64,000 bases of DNA from an uncultured Sulfitobacter sp. (lineage in GTDB: Bacteria; Pseudomonadota; Alphaproteobacteria; Rhodobacterales; Rhodobacteraceae). Of the stretch, positions 9,381 through 18,903 are shown piece after piece. The position numbers were made by a program, and so were the translations under genes. The notes under the pieces are model-generated. The model was not told the origin of the DNA. It worked only from the letters and a program-made list of their open reading frames with translations, and ran no database searches. The DNA is taken from NCBI GenBank assembly GCA_913060815.1, contig CAJXSZ010000006.1, positions 103,195 through 167,194 on the forward strand. The letters are read 5' to 3'. Each line of letters starts with the position of its first letter. The stretch's first letter is position 1.

Positions 9381-9856
9381 CGGGTCTGGGAGCCGCGGTG
9401 ACCCTGACAGCGCGGCCCTTGTACGCGTTGACGCCGCTGCCGCCTCCCTGTGTCACAGACCGTGTGGTTATCACGGGTGCGTTTGGCACGGCCGCATTCA
9501 ATGTCGATGTGGTTGATACCGAAGAAACCCGTGCGCAAGGTCTGATGAATGTGCCTCAACTGCCCTTGAGCCGTGGCATGCTGTTTGTCTACCAGCGCGC
9601 ACAGCCGCTCAGTTTCTGGATGCGCAATACGCTTATCGAACTGGATATGCTGTTTCTCGACCGCTTTGGCGTGATCCGTCATATCCATCATCGCGCGCAG
9701 CCCCTCGACGAGACGCCGATCTCTCCAGGCGATATGCCGTTGATCGGGGTGTTGGAGATCAATGGCGGCTTGGCTGCGCGTTTGGGCATCGAGGCGGGTG
9801 ATGTTCTGCGTCATCCGGCCTTTGAGAGTGTCGAAAGCCCATGGGTCTGTGGCTAA
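9341..9856 (+). CDS. Tat-exported DUF192 protein
   Basis: A 171-residue DUF192 family protein of unknown function. Residues 1-30 form a twin-arginine signal (SRRKFLTGLG, arginines at 9-10, then a hydrophobic stretch). The mature part holds the family core: AQGLMNVPQLPLSRGMLFVY and SFWMRNTLIELDMLFLD, then VLEINGGLAARLGIEAGD. It lies inside the end of the double cold-shock gene, a pairing that suggests translational coupling. DUF192 proteins are small periplasmic or extracellular proteins often near stress genes; no enzymatic activity is established that I can name. Confidence 0.85.
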   Translation: MGNSYKPSRRKFLTGLGAAVTLTARPLYALTPLPPPCVTDRVVITGAFGTAAFNVDVVDTEETRAQGLMNVPQLPLSRGMLFVYQRAQPLSFWMRNTLIELDMLFLDRFGVIRHIHHRAQPLDETPISPGDMPLIGVLEINGGLAARLGIEAGDVLRHPAFESVESPWVCG

Positions 9857-9928
9857 TTCAATTTGATCGTGTTGCGGCGCAGTTTTTGCCTTTTCAATCG
9901 CTGCGCGCTTCGCTAAAGAAGCCTCAGT

Positions 9929-10005
9929 CGGGGCGTGGCGCAGCCTGGTAGCGCACCTGTTTTGGGTACAGGGGGTCGGATGTTCGAATCATCTCGCCCC
10001 GACCA
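9929..10005 (+). tRNA. tRNA-Pro (anticodon UGG)
   Basis: A complete 77-base cloverleaf with encoded CCA. The seven-pair acceptor stem CGGGGCG/CGCCCCG is perfect, with discriminator A. The anticodon stem CCTGT/ACAGG closes the loop TTTGGGT with anticodon TGG. The T arm carries the GTTCGAATC sequence. A strong intrinsic terminator follows 19 bases later. Confidence 0.95.
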
Positions 10006-10023
10006 TTGATAAAAATCCCAACT

Positions 10024-10065
10024 TTGCGGCCTCACTGTTCTAGCAGTGAGGCCGCAAGTGTTTTT
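10024..10065 (+). terminator. Intrinsic terminator after tRNA-Pro(UGG)
   Basis: A perfect 14-pair stem, 10024-10037 with 10044-10057, and a six-base loop, followed by GTG and five T residues. It ends the tRNA transcript. Confidence 0.9.
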
Positions 10066-10727
10066 GCCCCTTGGTTCAGCTTGGCGCAGAATCGTTTCGG
10101 GAGCAGGCGCACAAAATGCAGGTCTACATCTTGTATGCCCTGCCGTTTTTCTGTGCATTTTTCTCTATAGGTAGATTTCGAGCGGCTGACCTGCCGCAGA
10201 AAAGCAACATGCGTGCCAATAACGATGCAGTCCTGAAGCGCTTCAGAAATTTATTTCACGGCACGATTTTCGACCGCGCATTCGGTTGGCTGCGGGTGAA
10301 CAGTTCGGTTCAGTTGTCGTAAGGGCAGCCTAGCCAGCAGGATTTAAAGCGTTTTTCGCGATGCAGAAAAGTTAACGGCCGAATGCAGGTCCGAACATGA
10401 ATCACACGACCCTGACCGCGCAGAACCTGCCGCGTTACGTCAAGGCAAAAGATGTAGATTATTCGCTAATAAAACCGTTGACCGAATAGGCCATTATACG
10501 CCAAGTTGTGCAGGCTGACGATCACGCCACTACATGTAGTGGTACAACGCTACACGGCGGATCGGTCAAATGAGTACAGGCAAACGGTCAAATATGACGG
10601 TTCGGAACGTGCGCGTCCGGTGGCTAATTCCACTTGAGCGAGCGAAAGCTGTGACTTTGACGCTCGGTATTGAGTGGCGCCCTCGCGGGGGTCTGAGATG
10701 TAACGCTGGAAGAAATGGGGCAGCGCG
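10066..10727 (+). other. 662-base upstream region of nrdJ without a supported gene
   Basis: No convincing coding sequence was found. Frames of 83 and 73 codons exist but lack ribosome sites and family features, and a 30-codon frame at 10397-10489 has no Shine-Dalgarno sequence. The only clear signal is the palindrome at 10527-10542 (probable NrdR box). I looked for a cobalamin riboswitch, expected in some nrdJ leaders, and did not see its conserved B12 box. The size suggests a long promoter or leader region for nrdJ. Confidence 0.6.
10527..10542. promoter_or_regulatory. Probable NrdR box upstream of nrdJ
   Basis: The perfect 16-base palindrome CCACTACATGTAGTGG agrees with the core of the NrdR operator (C-w-A-n-A-T-n-T-w-G). 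It lies 185 bases before the nrdJ start. NrdR represses ribonucleotide reductase genes when dATP is abundant. NrdR boxes usually come in pairs about 31 bases apart; at 10496-10511 there is a weak partner in which mainly the right half (TTGTG) is preserved. Assignment rests on motif and location only. Confidence 0.7.
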
Positions 10728-13700
10728 ATGGAAATTGAACGCAAATTTACCACACAGGGGCAGGACGCCTACGCAGATTTGGACTTCGTGAGCACAGTCT
10801 CCGAGATCCGCAATCCTGACGGCTCTATTGTTTTTCATCTCGACAACGTCGAAGTGCCAAAGTCCTGGAGCCAGGTGGCATCTGATGTGATTGCGCAGAA
10901 GTATTTTCGCAAAGCCGGCGTTCCCGCCGAATCCAAGCGTGTGAAAGAAAAGGGCGTGCCAGAATTCCTGTGGCGCTCTGTCCCTGTTGAAGGCACTGAG
11001 ATGGGTGGGGAGACCTCCTCCAAGCAGGTGTTTGACCGTCTCGCAGGCGCGTGGGCGTATTGGGGCTGGAAGGGTGGCTATTTCACCACCGAAGAGGATG
11101 CGCGCACTTATTATGACGAGATGCGCCACATGCTTGCCTCCCAGCGTGCCGCGCCGAACTCTCCGCAGTGGTTCAACACAGGCCTGCACTGGGCCTACGG
11201 GATCGACGGTCCAGCGCAGGGCCACTACTATGTCGACTATAAGTCGGGCAAGCTGACGCGCTCGACCTCTTCCTACGAGCACCCGCAGCCGCATGCCTGT
11301 TTCATTCAGTCTGTTGCAGACGATCTGGTGGGTGACGGCGGCATCATGGACCTGTGGGTCCGCGAAGCGCGTCTGTTCAAATATGGCTCCGGTACAGGCA
11401 CCAACTTCTCGTCGCTGCGCGGCGCAGGTGAGAAGCTGTCAGGCGGTGGCAAGTCCTCTGGCTTGATGGGTTTCCTCAAGATCGGTGACCGCGCAGCAGG
11501 TGCGATCAAATCAGGCGGCACCACACGCCGTGCGGCCAAGATGGTCATCGTCGATGCCGATCACCCCGATATTGAGGAATTCATCAACTGGAAAGTGCTC
11601 GAAGAGCAGAAGGTTGCCAGCATCGTCGCAGGCTCCAAAGCGCATGAGCAGAAGCTGAACCTGATCTTCAAAGCCATTGCAGGCTGGGATGGTCTGGAGG
11701 CGGACGCCTATGATCCTGCCAAGAACGAACAGCTCAAGGATGCTGTGCGTGCTGCGAAAAAGGCAATGATCCCTGAGACATATGTCAAGCGCGTGCTAGA
11801 CTATGCAAAGCAGGGTCATACCTCCATTGAGTTTCCGACATACGACACCGATTGGGATAGCGAGGCTTATAACTCTGTCTCTGGCCAGAACTCCAACAAC
11901 TCTATCCGCGTTACAGATGCGTTCCTGAAGGCCGTTGAAGCCGATAGCGATTGGGAGCTGATCGACCGCGTGAGTGGCAAAGTCGCCAAGACAGTGCGTG
12001 CTCGCGATCTTTGGGACCAAGTCGGCCACGCCGCATGGGCCTGTGCTGATCCGGGCATCCAGTATCACGACACGGTCAACGACTGGCATACATGCCCCGA
12101 AGATGGTGCCATCCGCGGCTCCAACCCGTGCTCCGAGTACATGTTCCTAGATGACACCGCTTGTAACCTTGCCTCGATGAACCTGCTGACCTTCCTCAAG
12201 GACGGTGAATTTCAGGTCGAAGACTACATGCATGCCTCGCGCCTCTGGACCGTAACGCTGGAAATCTCTGTAATGATGGCGCAGTTCCCGTCCAAAGAGA
12301 TCGCACAGCGTTCCTATGACTTCCGTACGCTGGGTCTGGGCTATGCCAACATTGGCGGCCTTCTGATGAACATGGGCTACTCCTATGACAGCGACGAGGG
12401 CCGCGCGCTTTGTGGTGCTTTGACTGCGATCATGACGGGTGTCTCTTACGCTACCTCCGCCGAAATGGCCGGCGAGCTGGGTGCCTTCCCGGGCTATGCC
12501 AAGAACTCCAAGCACATGCTGCGCGTCATCCGTAACCACCGTAACGCGGCTTACGGCGAGACGTCTGGCTATGAGAAGCTCGCGATCAAGCCGCTGCCGC
12601 TCGATCACGCCAACTGCCCGCAGGCAGGTCTGGTCGACGTTGCCATGTCCGCATGGGACGAAGCGCTCAAGCTGGGTGAAAAGAATGGCTACCGCAATGC
12701 CCAGACATCGGTAATTGCGCCCACGGGCACCATCGGTCTGGTGATGGATTGTGACACCACAGGGATCGAGCCAGATTTCGCACTGGTAAAGTTCAAAAAG
12801 CTTGCGGGCGGCGGGTATTTCAAAATCATCAACCAGTCCGTTCCGGGTGCACTCGAGAAGCTCGGCTACGGCTCTGCCCAGATCGAAGAGATCGTCAGCT
12901 ACGCTGTTGGTCATGGCTCCATGGGCAACGCTCCGGGTATCAATCATACGTCGCTGATCGGTCACGGCTTTGGCCCTGCCGAGCTGGCCAAGGTGGACGC
13001 AGCCCTCGAGGCGGCCTTCGACATCCGCTTTGTATTCAACCAGTGGACGCTGGGCGAGGAGTTCTGCACCAAGGTTCTGGGCATCCCTGCCGAGAAGCTC
13101 AACGATCCGACGTTTGATCTGTTGAAATCCCTTGGCTTTTCCAAGGCTGACATCGACGCGGCAAACGACCATGTTTGCGGGACGATGACGCTGGAAGGTG
13201 CACCGCACCTCAAGGAAGAGCACTACGGCATCTTCGATTGCGCCAACCCCTGTGGCAAGAAGGGCAAGCGTTATCTGTCCGTCAGCAGCCACATCTACAT
13301 GATGGCCGCAGCGCAGTCGTTCATCTCGGGTGCGATCTCCAAGACGATCAACATGCCCAACGACGCAACGATCGAAGACTGCCAGAAAGCGTACGAGCTT
13401 TCATGGTCCCTCGGCATCAAGGCAAACGCGCTCTACCGTGATGGCTCCAAACTGAGCCAGCCTCTCGCAGCATCCCTCGTTGAGGATGATGATGACGCGG
13501 CCGAAACGCTCGAGAGCGGCACGGCCCACGAGAAAGCGGTCGTACTCGCCGAGAAGATTGTCGAGAAGGTCATCGTCAAAGAGATCGTCAAATCGCACCG
13601 CGAGAAGATGCCACAGCGCCGCAAGGGCTATACCCAGAAGGCCAACGTCGGCGGGCACAAAGTCTACCTGCGTACGGGTGAGTATCAGGACGGCAGCCTC

Positions 13701-14375
13701 GGCGAAATCTTCATCGACATGCACAAAGAGGGTGCAGGCTTCCGCGCGATGATGAACAACTTTGCCATCGCGGTGTCTGTCGGTCTTCAGTACGGCGTGC
13801 CACTCGAAGAGTTCGTCGATGCCTTCACCTTCACCAAATTCGAGCCTGCGGGCATGGTGCAGGGCAATGACAGCATCAAGCAGGCGACCTCGATCCTTGA
13901 CTATATCTTCCGCGAATTGGCGGTCAGCTATCTCGACCGTACTGATCTCGCGCATGTGCAGCCTGAAGGCACCACATTCGACACTCTGGGTCGCGGTGAG
14001 GAAGAGGGTACGACAAACGTGGCCGAGGTCTCCGAGAACGCAGCAAGCAAGTCGCTTGAAGTGCTTAAGCAGATTACGTCGCAGGGCTATCTGCGCAACC
14101 GCGTCCCTTCAAACCTGACGGTATTGCAGGGTGGTCAGTCAGCAGCGTTAGATGCGCTGGATGCTGCGATGCCAGAGAGTGACGTGGGCGTTGTGACGGC
14201 TGTCGCAAGCAGCACAGCGATCTCTTCCGGTTCTGTGTCGATGGACCAGCGTACCAAGGCCAAAATGCAAGGCTATGAGGGCGAAGCTTGTGGCGAGTGC
14301 GGCAACTACACGCTGGTGCGCAACGGCACCTGCATGAAGTGCAACACCTGCGGTGGGACAAGCGGCTGTAGCTAA
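10728..14375 (+). CDS. nrdJ: Adenosylcobalamin-dependent (class II) ribonucleoside-diphosphate reductase
   Basis: A 1215-residue class II ribonucleotide reductase of the long NrdJ type, reducing ribonucleotides to deoxyribonucleotides with a cobalamin radical, with or without oxygen. Features in order: an N-terminal region (about 1-120), the catalytic barrel with [48 protein letters not shown] and the [20 protein letters not shown] loop, then [13 protein letters not shown], an insertion rich in Glu/Lys (about 915-960), and a C-terminal zinc-ribbon-like tail with CGECG and CMKCNTCGG cysteines that act as the thiol shuttle. The full length is intact. It needs vitamin B12; a cobK gene is found at 31.0 kb. 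A probable NrdR operator lies upstream. Confidence 0.96.
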   Translation: MEIERKFTTQGQDAYADLDFVSTVSEIRNPDGSIVFHLDNVEVPKSWSQVASDVIAQKYFRKAGVPAESKRVKEKGVPEFLWRSVPVEGTEMGGETSSKQVFDRLAGAWAYWGWKGGYFTTEEDARTYYDEMRHMLASQRAAPNSPQWFNTGLHWAYGIDGPAQGHYYVDYKSGKLTRSTSSYEHPQPHACFIQSVADDLVGDGGIMDLWVREARLFKYGSGTGTNFSSLRGAGEKLSGGGKSSGLMGFLKIGDRAAGAIKSGGTTRRAAKMVIVDADHPDIEEFINWKVLEEQKVASIVAGSKAHEQKLNLIFKAIAGWDGLEADAYDPAKNEQLKDAVRAAKKAMIPETYVKRVLDYAKQGHTSIEFPTYDTDWDSEAYNSVSGQNSNNSIRVTDAFLKAVEADSDWELIDRVSGKVAKTVRARDLWDQVGHAAWACADPGIQYHDTVNDWHTCPEDGAIRGSNPCSEYMFLDDTACNLASMNLLTFLKDGEFQVEDYMHASRLWTVTLEISVMMAQFPSKEIAQRSYDFRTLGLGYANIGGLLMNMGYSYDSDEGRALCGALTAIMTGVSYATSAEMAGELGAFPGYAKNSKHMLRVIRNHRNAAYGETSGYEKLAIKPLPLDHANCPQAGLVDVAMSAWDEALKLGEKNGYRNAQTSVIAPTGTIGLVMDCDTTGIEPDFALVKFKKLAGGGYFKIINQSVPGALEKLGYGSAQIEEIVSYAVGHGSMGNAPGINHTSLIGHGFGPAELAKVDAALEAAFDIRFVFNQWTLGEEFCTKVLGIPAEKLNDPTFDLLKSLGFSKADIDAANDHVCGTMTLEGAPHLKEEHYGIFDCANPCGKKGKRYLSVSSHIYMMAAAQSFISGAISKTINMPNDATIEDCQKAYELSWSLGIKANALYRDGSKLSQPLAASLVEDDDDAAETLESGTAHEKAVVLAEKIVEKVIVKEIVKSHREKMPQRRKGYTQKANVGGHKVYLRTGEYQDGSLGEIFIDMHKEGAGFRAMMNNFAIAVSVGLQYGVPLEEFVDAFTFTKFEPAGMVQGNDSIKQATSILDYIFRELAVSYLDRTDLAHVQPEGTTFDTLGRGEEEGTTNVAEVSENAASKSLEVLKQITSQGYLRNRVPSNLTVLQGGQSAALDALDAAMPESDVGVVTAVASSTAISSGSVSMDQRTKAKMQGYEGEACGECGNYTLVRNGTCMKCNTCGGTSGCS

Positions 14376-14450
14376 CAGGAATTTGGTGGGGCACCTCAGG
14401 GCGCGCCGCTTTTTTCGGGATCGGATCGATGTCGGAAACGAGGATACGGG

Positions 14451-14641
14451 AGGCTCTTGGTGTTCCCGAAAGAACACCTGCCGCCTTTCACGGTTTCAGC
14501 CAAAGGCTGTAACCGCTTACACGGGGCGGGTGCGCTCGCCCCCTGACGACACATAGGCCGCAGGCAATAAAAACACCGAGCGGTTAACAACTGAGCCTAT
14601 GTGGCGAGACTTTGTGGGGAGCGTTCGCGCTCCCCCTTTTT
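14451..14641 (+). ncRNA. Strongly structured RNA element ending in an intrinsic terminator (identity unknown)
   Basis: Within 190 bases there are five hairpins: 14459-14478 (7 perfect pairs), 14491-14515 (10 pairs around one T-T mismatch, loop AAA), 14523-14542 (GGGGCG/CGCCCC), a longer stem 14550-14558 with 14595-14603 (9 perfect pairs enclosing an A-rich loop), and a terminator hairpin. An alternative pairing, 14451-14456 with 14593-14598, would exclude the 9-pair stem. No reading frame here looks coding. The element ends 26 bases before the YqaA-like gene, so it may be a transcription-attenuating leader of that gene or a free small RNA. It is not recognisably a tRNA, tmRNA, SRP RNA, RNase P RNA or cobalamin riboswitch; a divergent 6S RNA cannot be excluded. 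Confidence 0.55.
14616..14641 (+). terminator. Intrinsic terminator with UUCG tetraloop
   Basis: A perfect eight-pair stem, GGGGAGCG with CGCTCCCC, closes the loop TTCG and is followed by C and five T residues. It lies 291 to 241 bases after the end of nrdJ and just before the YqaA-like gene, so it either ends the nrdJ transcript, ends a separate small RNA, or acts as an attenuator of the downstream gene. Confidence 0.88.
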
Positions 14642-14666
14642 CGTAATATCAAGGGCCTGCAGGCAT

Positions 14667-15098
14667 ATGTTCGCGTATATCAGTCTTTTTGCCTCGGCGC
14701 TCATCGCAGCCACGATCCTGCCGATGCAATCAGAGGCCGTGCTGACAGTTCTGTTGGTTGCGGGGGAGGCATCGGTCTTTTGGCTGCTGGTCGTAGCTAC
14801 CGTCGGCAATGTGCTGGGATCTGTGATAAACTGGGTATTGGGGCGCTTTATACTTCGCTTCCAGCAGCGGCGCTGGTTTCCAGCCAGCCCCGCGCAGCTC
14901 GCTCGTGCACAGGACTGGTACGCACGCTGGGGGCTATGGTCACTTCTGGCCAGTTGGGTGCCTGTTGTGGGTGATCCACTCACAGTCGTGGCGGGTGTGA
15001 TGCGCGTGCGATTGCTGCCGTTCCTCTTTCTGGTAACCCTTGCCAAAGGGGGCCGTTACCTCGTTTTGGCGGCGTTGGTCTTACATTGGACATCGTAA
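14667..15098 (+). CDS. YqaA-family (DedA/SNARE-associated-like) membrane protein
   Basis: A 143-residue membrane protein with helices near 4-22, 28-55, 90-110 and 120-140. The pattern EAVLTVLL...ATVGNVLGSVINWVLGR, and the SWVPVVGDPLTVVAGVMRV re-entrant segment, match the short YqaA branch of the DedA superfamily (membrane homeostasis or lipid/osmolyte transport, not well defined). The ATG at 14667 is chosen because a start further upstream would place the coding region across the terminator hairpin. The structured leader right before it suggests control at the level of transcription elongation. Confidence 0.8.
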   Translation: MFAYISLFASALIAATILPMQSEAVLTVLLVAGEASVFWLLVVATVGNVLGSVINWVLGRFILRFQQRRWFPASPAQLARAQDWYARWGLWSLLASWVPVVGDPLTVVAGVMRVRLLPFLFLVTLAKGGRYLVLAALVLHWTS

Positions 15099-15223
15099 GC
15101 AATGCGTATGGGGCAGTTGGACGGGGTGCGTCACGTCGAGCATAGTCATCTGGCGTCATCTGCGCCGCCGCATGAGGCAACAGGCCGCTCTTTCCATCAC
15201 GCTGGCACGGTGTAAAAGGGGCT

Positions 15224-16645
15224 ATGTCCAAGAAGACCCTGAACGAGACCAACCTCGCCGCCCTTGGCCCAGAGCGCCTTGCCGCGCTATTGATGGAAGT
15301 CAGCACAGGCAGCGCCGAGATCAAGCGCCGCTTGCGGCTGGAGCTGAGCCACAACCTCGGGCCAGAAGCGCTGGCCCATGACGTGCGCAAACGCCTCGCG
15401 TCGATCAGGCGGACCAAAGGGTTCGTGGGCTGGCGCAAGCGCAAGGCGCTGGTCAAAGATTTGAACACCCAAGCGGCGATGATTACCGAAAAGATTGCCG
15501 CCGATGCGCCATCGGACGCGTTTGATCTGCTGTGGCAATTTATCGAGCTTGCGCCATCCGTCTATACGCGGGTCGATGACAGCCGCGGGGATGTGAGCGA
15601 GGTTTTCAGCGCAGCACTTGCGCAGTTTTCCCATATCGGGCCGAGGTCGGGACAAGACCCGAACATGCTTGCGCCGCGCATCTGGAGTGCCCTGCGCGAC
15701 AGCAACTATGGCGAATTCGATGGCATCATCACACTGCTTGCGCCGACGCTGGGCGATGCGGGGCTAGATCAGCTCAAAGCGCTGATTGAGGACCATGAGG
15801 CTGACGAGCAGGACACAGAAGAAGATCATGCCGCGCTGCAATTCCTGCGCGATCTGCGCGGCAGCAGTGGCAGTTTAGCACGAGATCAAAAGCGGCGGCT
15901 GATCAGATCAAGCCTGCAAGAGATTGCCGTGGCCCAAGCGGATACGGACGCCTATATCGCGCAATATTCGGCCGATGATCTGGCGCGCCCGCGCGTCGCC
16001 GCCGAGGTTGCACAATTGTATCTGGATCAGGGCCGCGCCCAAGACGGGTTTGACGTGCTCACTGGTGTTGATCCCGCCAGCAGCGGGGATGCGGCGTGGG
16101 ACGCAGCCTATATCGCCTGTTTGCTCGCCTTGGGTCATACGCAGGACGCACAAGAGCATCGTTGGGCCGTGTTCTCCGAGACGCTCGACGCGCAAACCCT
16201 GCGCGACTACCTTAAACTCTTACCCGATTTTGAAGATATCGAGGTGGAAGATGCGGCCAAAGCGCAGGCGGCGCAATTCTATGATGTGCATGCTGCGCTT
16301 GCTTTCCTCATTGAGTGGCCTGACCTGATCGGGGCCGCCAAACTGGTGGAAGACCGTGTGCAAGAGCTTAATGGCGCGCTGTCACATATCCTCACCCCCG
16401 CTGCAGAGGCGTTGCGCGCACGGCACCCACGGGCTGCGATGCTGCTGTGGCGGGCGATGATTAATGAAACATTGTGGGAAGCGCGCACGGCCCGTTATGC
16501 GGCGGCGGCGGACCACCTGATGGATTGCGCGGCCGCAGATAGCGAGATCGAGACATACGGCAGCTTTGCCTCCCACGATAAATTCCTCCGGACACTGCGC
16601 GAGACGCATAAGCATAAAGCTTCCTTCTGGAAGCGCGTACCCTAA
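15224..16645 (+). CDS. DUF6880-like protein of unknown function
   Basis: A 473-residue soluble, mostly helical protein. It begins with a conserved-looking N-terminal region (LGPERLAALLMEVSTGSAEIKRRLRLEL near 14-41, then VRKRLASIRRTKGFVGWRK near 54-72), followed by long amphipathic helices and a TPR-like C-terminal half (ARPRVAAEVAQLYLDQGRAQDGFDVL near 250-275). I recognise it as resembling a domain of unknown function common in Rhodobacteraceae and Rhizobiales; no catalytic motif is visible. It is convergent with the kinase gene, whose stop lies four bases inside its 3' end. The helical-repeat C-terminus suggests a scaffold or adaptor role, but that is inference. Confidence 0.75.
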   Translation: MSKKTLNETNLAALGPERLAALLMEVSTGSAEIKRRLRLELSHNLGPEALAHDVRKRLASIRRTKGFVGWRKRKALVKDLNTQAAMITEKIAADAPSDAFDLLWQFIELAPSVYTRVDDSRGDVSEVFSAALAQFSHIGPRSGQDPNMLAPRIWSALRDSNYGEFDGIITLLAPTLGDAGLDQLKALIEDHEADEQDTEEDHAALQFLRDLRGSSGSLARDQKRRLIRSSLQEIAVAQADTDAYIAQYSADDLARPRVAAEVAQLYLDQGRAQDGFDVLTGVDPASSGDAAWDAAYIACLLALGHTQDAQEHRWAVFSETLDAQTLRDYLKLLPDFEDIEVEDAAKAQAAQFYDVHAALAFLIEWPDLIGAAKLVEDRVQELNGALSHILTPAAEALRARHPRAAMLLWRAMINETLWEARTARYAAAADHLMDCAAADSEIETYGSFASHDKFLRTLRETHKHKASFWKRVP

Positions 16646-17541
16646 AGCCCGAGCCGCGCGATGCTTTTTTCGGCGGCGCTGACAAAGCGCGCATTGCGGC
16701 TGGGGTCCTCCGCCATACGCGTGATGTTCCAGCCGACATAAGTACACGCGCGCAGCGCCTCGAACAGGGGCAGGGAGGCGGTGTCCAGCTGTCGCAAGCT
16801 TTGGTAACCCGCTACTGTCGCCTCTGCGAGCGCGCCTGACGGATCTGTGCGCCTGCTGCGGAAAGTGACAGTCGCCACGTCGAACAATCGGTGGCCAAAA
16901 CCGCCATCGTCAAAATCGATGGGAAAGAGCGTGCCGCCCTCAACCATCACATTGTCAGGCACCAGATCGGCATGGATCAGTCCTATGTCTGGCATCTGCA
17001 ATTGCGTCAGCGCATTCTCAGCCTTGGTGCGAAACTGCGTGAAGATCGCCTGCTGAGCATCTGAAAGTGCTGCATTTTCCCAGAATTTACCCCAAGTCGG
17101 CGCATCCCCCGCAATATCCCACGCTGGCCGCTCAAATCCAGCGGGCGGCGTCCAAGTATCGGCAAGCGCGTGCATCTGCGCCATCAGACGGCCGAGGTCA
17201 AAGTAGACCTCGTCGGTCGCCTCCACCTCGCTAAGCGTGCGACCGTTTATCCATGTGAGCATGTCGATCATAGTGCCATCATGGCTCAAAAGGTGGCTGC
17301 CATCAGAAGCCGCGATGGGCGCTGGAACGGCGATACCTTTCTGCGAAAGCATGTCCATCCACAACAGCTCGGACTTGAGTTCCGCCTCGCTGCGGTAGCC
17401 GCGCCTGTGCAAGCGCAAGGCTGCTGTGCGCTGGGGCAGATCAACACGGAAGACGTGGTTCTCACGGGCTGCAATCAGAGTAATTGGCGCATCGCCCAAA
17501 CTCCAATGCAGACGCGCTGCGGTAATCAGCGCCTCAGTCAA
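16642..17541 (-). CDS. APH-fold kinase, probably hydroxylysine/ethanolamine kinase-like
   Basis: A 299-residue aminoglycoside-phosphotransferase/choline-kinase-fold small-molecule kinase. The catalytic loop HADLVPDNVM has His190, Asp192 and Asn197, and the metal-binding Asp209 is in PIDFDDGGFG. Nothing points to antibiotic resistance: the closest functional analogue is the AGPHD1-type hydroxylysine kinase, because this gene overlaps by eight bases the gene for an AGXT2L-type phospho-lyase, a partner with which such kinases are fused in other bacteria. Together they would phosphorylate an amino alcohol and then eliminate phosphate and ammonia. Homoserine-type kinase is an alternative. Confidence 0.72.
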   Translation of the reverse strand: MTEALITAARLHWSLGDAPITLIAARENHVFRVDLPQRTAALRLHRRGYRSEAELKSELLWMDMLSQKGIAVPAPIAASDGSHLLSHDGTMIDMLTWINGRTLSEVEATDEVYFDLGRLMAQMHALADTWTPPAGFERPAWDIAGDAPTWGKFWENAALSDAQQAIFTQFRTKAENALTQLQMPDIGLIHADLVPDNVMVEGGTLFPIDFDDGGFGHRLFDVATVTFRSRRTDPSGALAEATVAGYQSLRQLDTASLPLFEALRACTYVGWNITRMAEDPSRNARFVSAAEKSIARLGL

Positions 17542-18832
17542 CGGCTGGCCCTAGGTGATCAAGTGCTGCATCCAGCGTCTTGAGCAGAAAATCGGCGTGC
17601 GCTTTGCTGAATGTCATCGGCGGGCGGATTTTCAGGGTGTTGTAGTGCACGCCTAGCTTGTTCAGAAGCACGCCGCGGTGGCGCATCTCGTTAGCGAGGC
17701 GAACTGCATAGCCCGTAGCAGGGGCTTTGGTGGCGCGGTCCGTGACAAGTTCGGCGCCAAAGAACAGGCCGTAGCCGCGTACATCGCCGATACATTCGTG
17801 CTTTTCCGCCAGCCTGAGCAAGCCTTCGTGGGCATAAGCGCCGACATTGCGGGCGTTTTCCTGCAATCCCTCATCCTCAATCACATCCAGTACGGCCATC
17901 GCAGCCGCGCAAGATACTGGATTGCCGCCGAAAGTGTTGAAATAGCGAAAGCTTGCGCGGAAGGCGGCCATGATATCGGGGGTTGTCGCAACAGCGGCGA
18001 CAGGATGACCGTTTGCCATAGGCTTGCCCATGGTGACTATGTCGGGCTGCTCGCCGATGCGCTGGTGGCCCCAGAATGCCTCTCCGTTACGCGCAAAACC
18101 GGGCTGAACCTCGTCTGCGATGAACAGACCACCCGCGCGGCGCACCACATCGAGAGTAGGGGCGAGCCAGCCTGCCTCCAGCACGGGGAAGCCTTCATTG
18201 AGGAAAGCGGGACATAAAATGATCGCGGAAAAGCCGATGCCGCTGGCCTCCAGATCATCAATGGCTTCCTGCACCTTGTCGGCAAAGGCCTGTGCGTGGG
18301 GCATGCCACCCTCACCGCCGAGGGGGCGGTAGCTGTCGGGGGCAGGGACGTGGCGCACATGGCTACCGTCGCCCGTCCCGGGGGGATTGGTCGCACTAAG
18401 CTGGGCCACCACAGTCGTATTGCCGTGATAGGTGTGATCGGTGGCGATGACACCGCGCTTTCCTGTCACCGCCTCAGCCATGCGCAGGGCAATGTCGTTC
18501 GCCTCGGATCCTGTGCAGGTCATGATTGCGGTGGTAATGTCGCTTTCAAACGTTGCGGTCAGCCGCTCGACATAGTCGAGGATGCCCTCGTGCAGGTAGC
18601 GCGTGTGGGTGTTGAGCATCCCCGCCTGCTGCGTAATCGCCTCCACCACGCGGGGGTGGCGGTGGCCCACATGGGCTACGTTGTTATAGCAATCGAGGTA
18701 TTTTCGCCCATCCGCATCCCACAGCCAGACACCGCTCCCGCGTACCAGATGGAGGGGATCGTCGTAGAATGTCGAGACATTCGGGCCCAAAAGTCGCGCG
18801 CGGCGCTCCATCAGATCAGCGGTAGATGTCAT
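17534..18832 (-). CDS. Class III PLP enzyme of the phospho-lyase (AGXT2L) type
   Basis: A 432-residue fold-type I, class III aminotransferase-like enzyme. The PLP lysine is Lys270 in [18 protein letters not shown] and the cofactor aspartate is Asp240 in [14 protein letters not shown]. The segments [16 protein letters not shown] (45-60) and [19 protein letters not shown] (73-91) are very like the animal ethanolamine-phosphate and phosphohydroxylysine phospho-lyases, as is GKPMxNGHP, which differs from the usual class III motif. I infer removal of phosphate and ammonia from a phosphorylated amino alcohol. Its partner kinase overlaps its stop. Ordinary omega-aminotransferase activity cannot be ruled out. 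Confidence 0.78.
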   Translation of the reverse strand: MTSTADLMERRARLLGPNVSTFYDDPLHLVRGSGVWLWDADGRKYLDCYNNVAHVGHRHPRVVEAITQQAGMLNTHTRYLHEGILDYVERLTATFESDITTAIMTCTGSEANDIALRMAEAVTGKRGVIATDHTYHGNTTVVAQLSATNPPGTGDGSHVRHVPAPDSYRPLGGEGGMPHAQAFADKVQEAIDDLEASGIGFSAIILCPAFLNEGFPVLEAGWLAPTLDVVRRAGGLFIADEVQPGFARNGEAFWGHQRIGEQPDIVTMGKPMANGHPVAAVATTPDIMAAFRASFRYFNTFGGNPVSCAAAMAVLDVIEDEGLQENARNVGAYAHEGLLRLAEKHECIGDVRGYGLFFGAELVTDRATKAPATGYAVRLANEMRHRGVLLNKLGVHYNTLKIRPPMTFSKAHADFLLKTLDAALDHLGPAVD

Positions 18833-18903
18833 GCAGCACTCCGGTTGCTTGGTTGCCCTTCAAGGTACAGAGATTTGCAGGGGCGGGGAAGAGCTGCTTC
18901 TCG

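Noticed and set aside
9929..10065. Integration site at tRNA-Pro
   Set aside because: No duplicated tRNA 3' end, integrase or atypical cargo follows; the next genes are housekeeping.
10071..10322. 83-codon frame after the tRNA-Pro terminator
   Set aside because: It has no ribosome site or domain, starts at TTG in the terminator tail and has no protein-like pattern.
10397..10489. 30-codon frame upstream of nrdJ
   Set aside because: No Shine-Dalgarno sequence precedes it and nothing suggests a regulated leader peptide.
10066..10727. Possible cobalamin riboswitch before nrdJ
   Set aside because: The conserved B12 box and the expected helices were not found on the plus strand.
14451..14641. tmRNA, SRP RNA, RNase P RNA or tRNA at the structured region
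   Set aside because: No T arm, CCA end, SRP tetraloop region or RNase P core was seen. A 6S RNA could not be excluded.
16642..17541. Aminoglycoside resistance gene
   Set aside because: The fold is shared, but the overlap with a phospho-lyase gene and lack of mobile context argue for a metabolic kinase.
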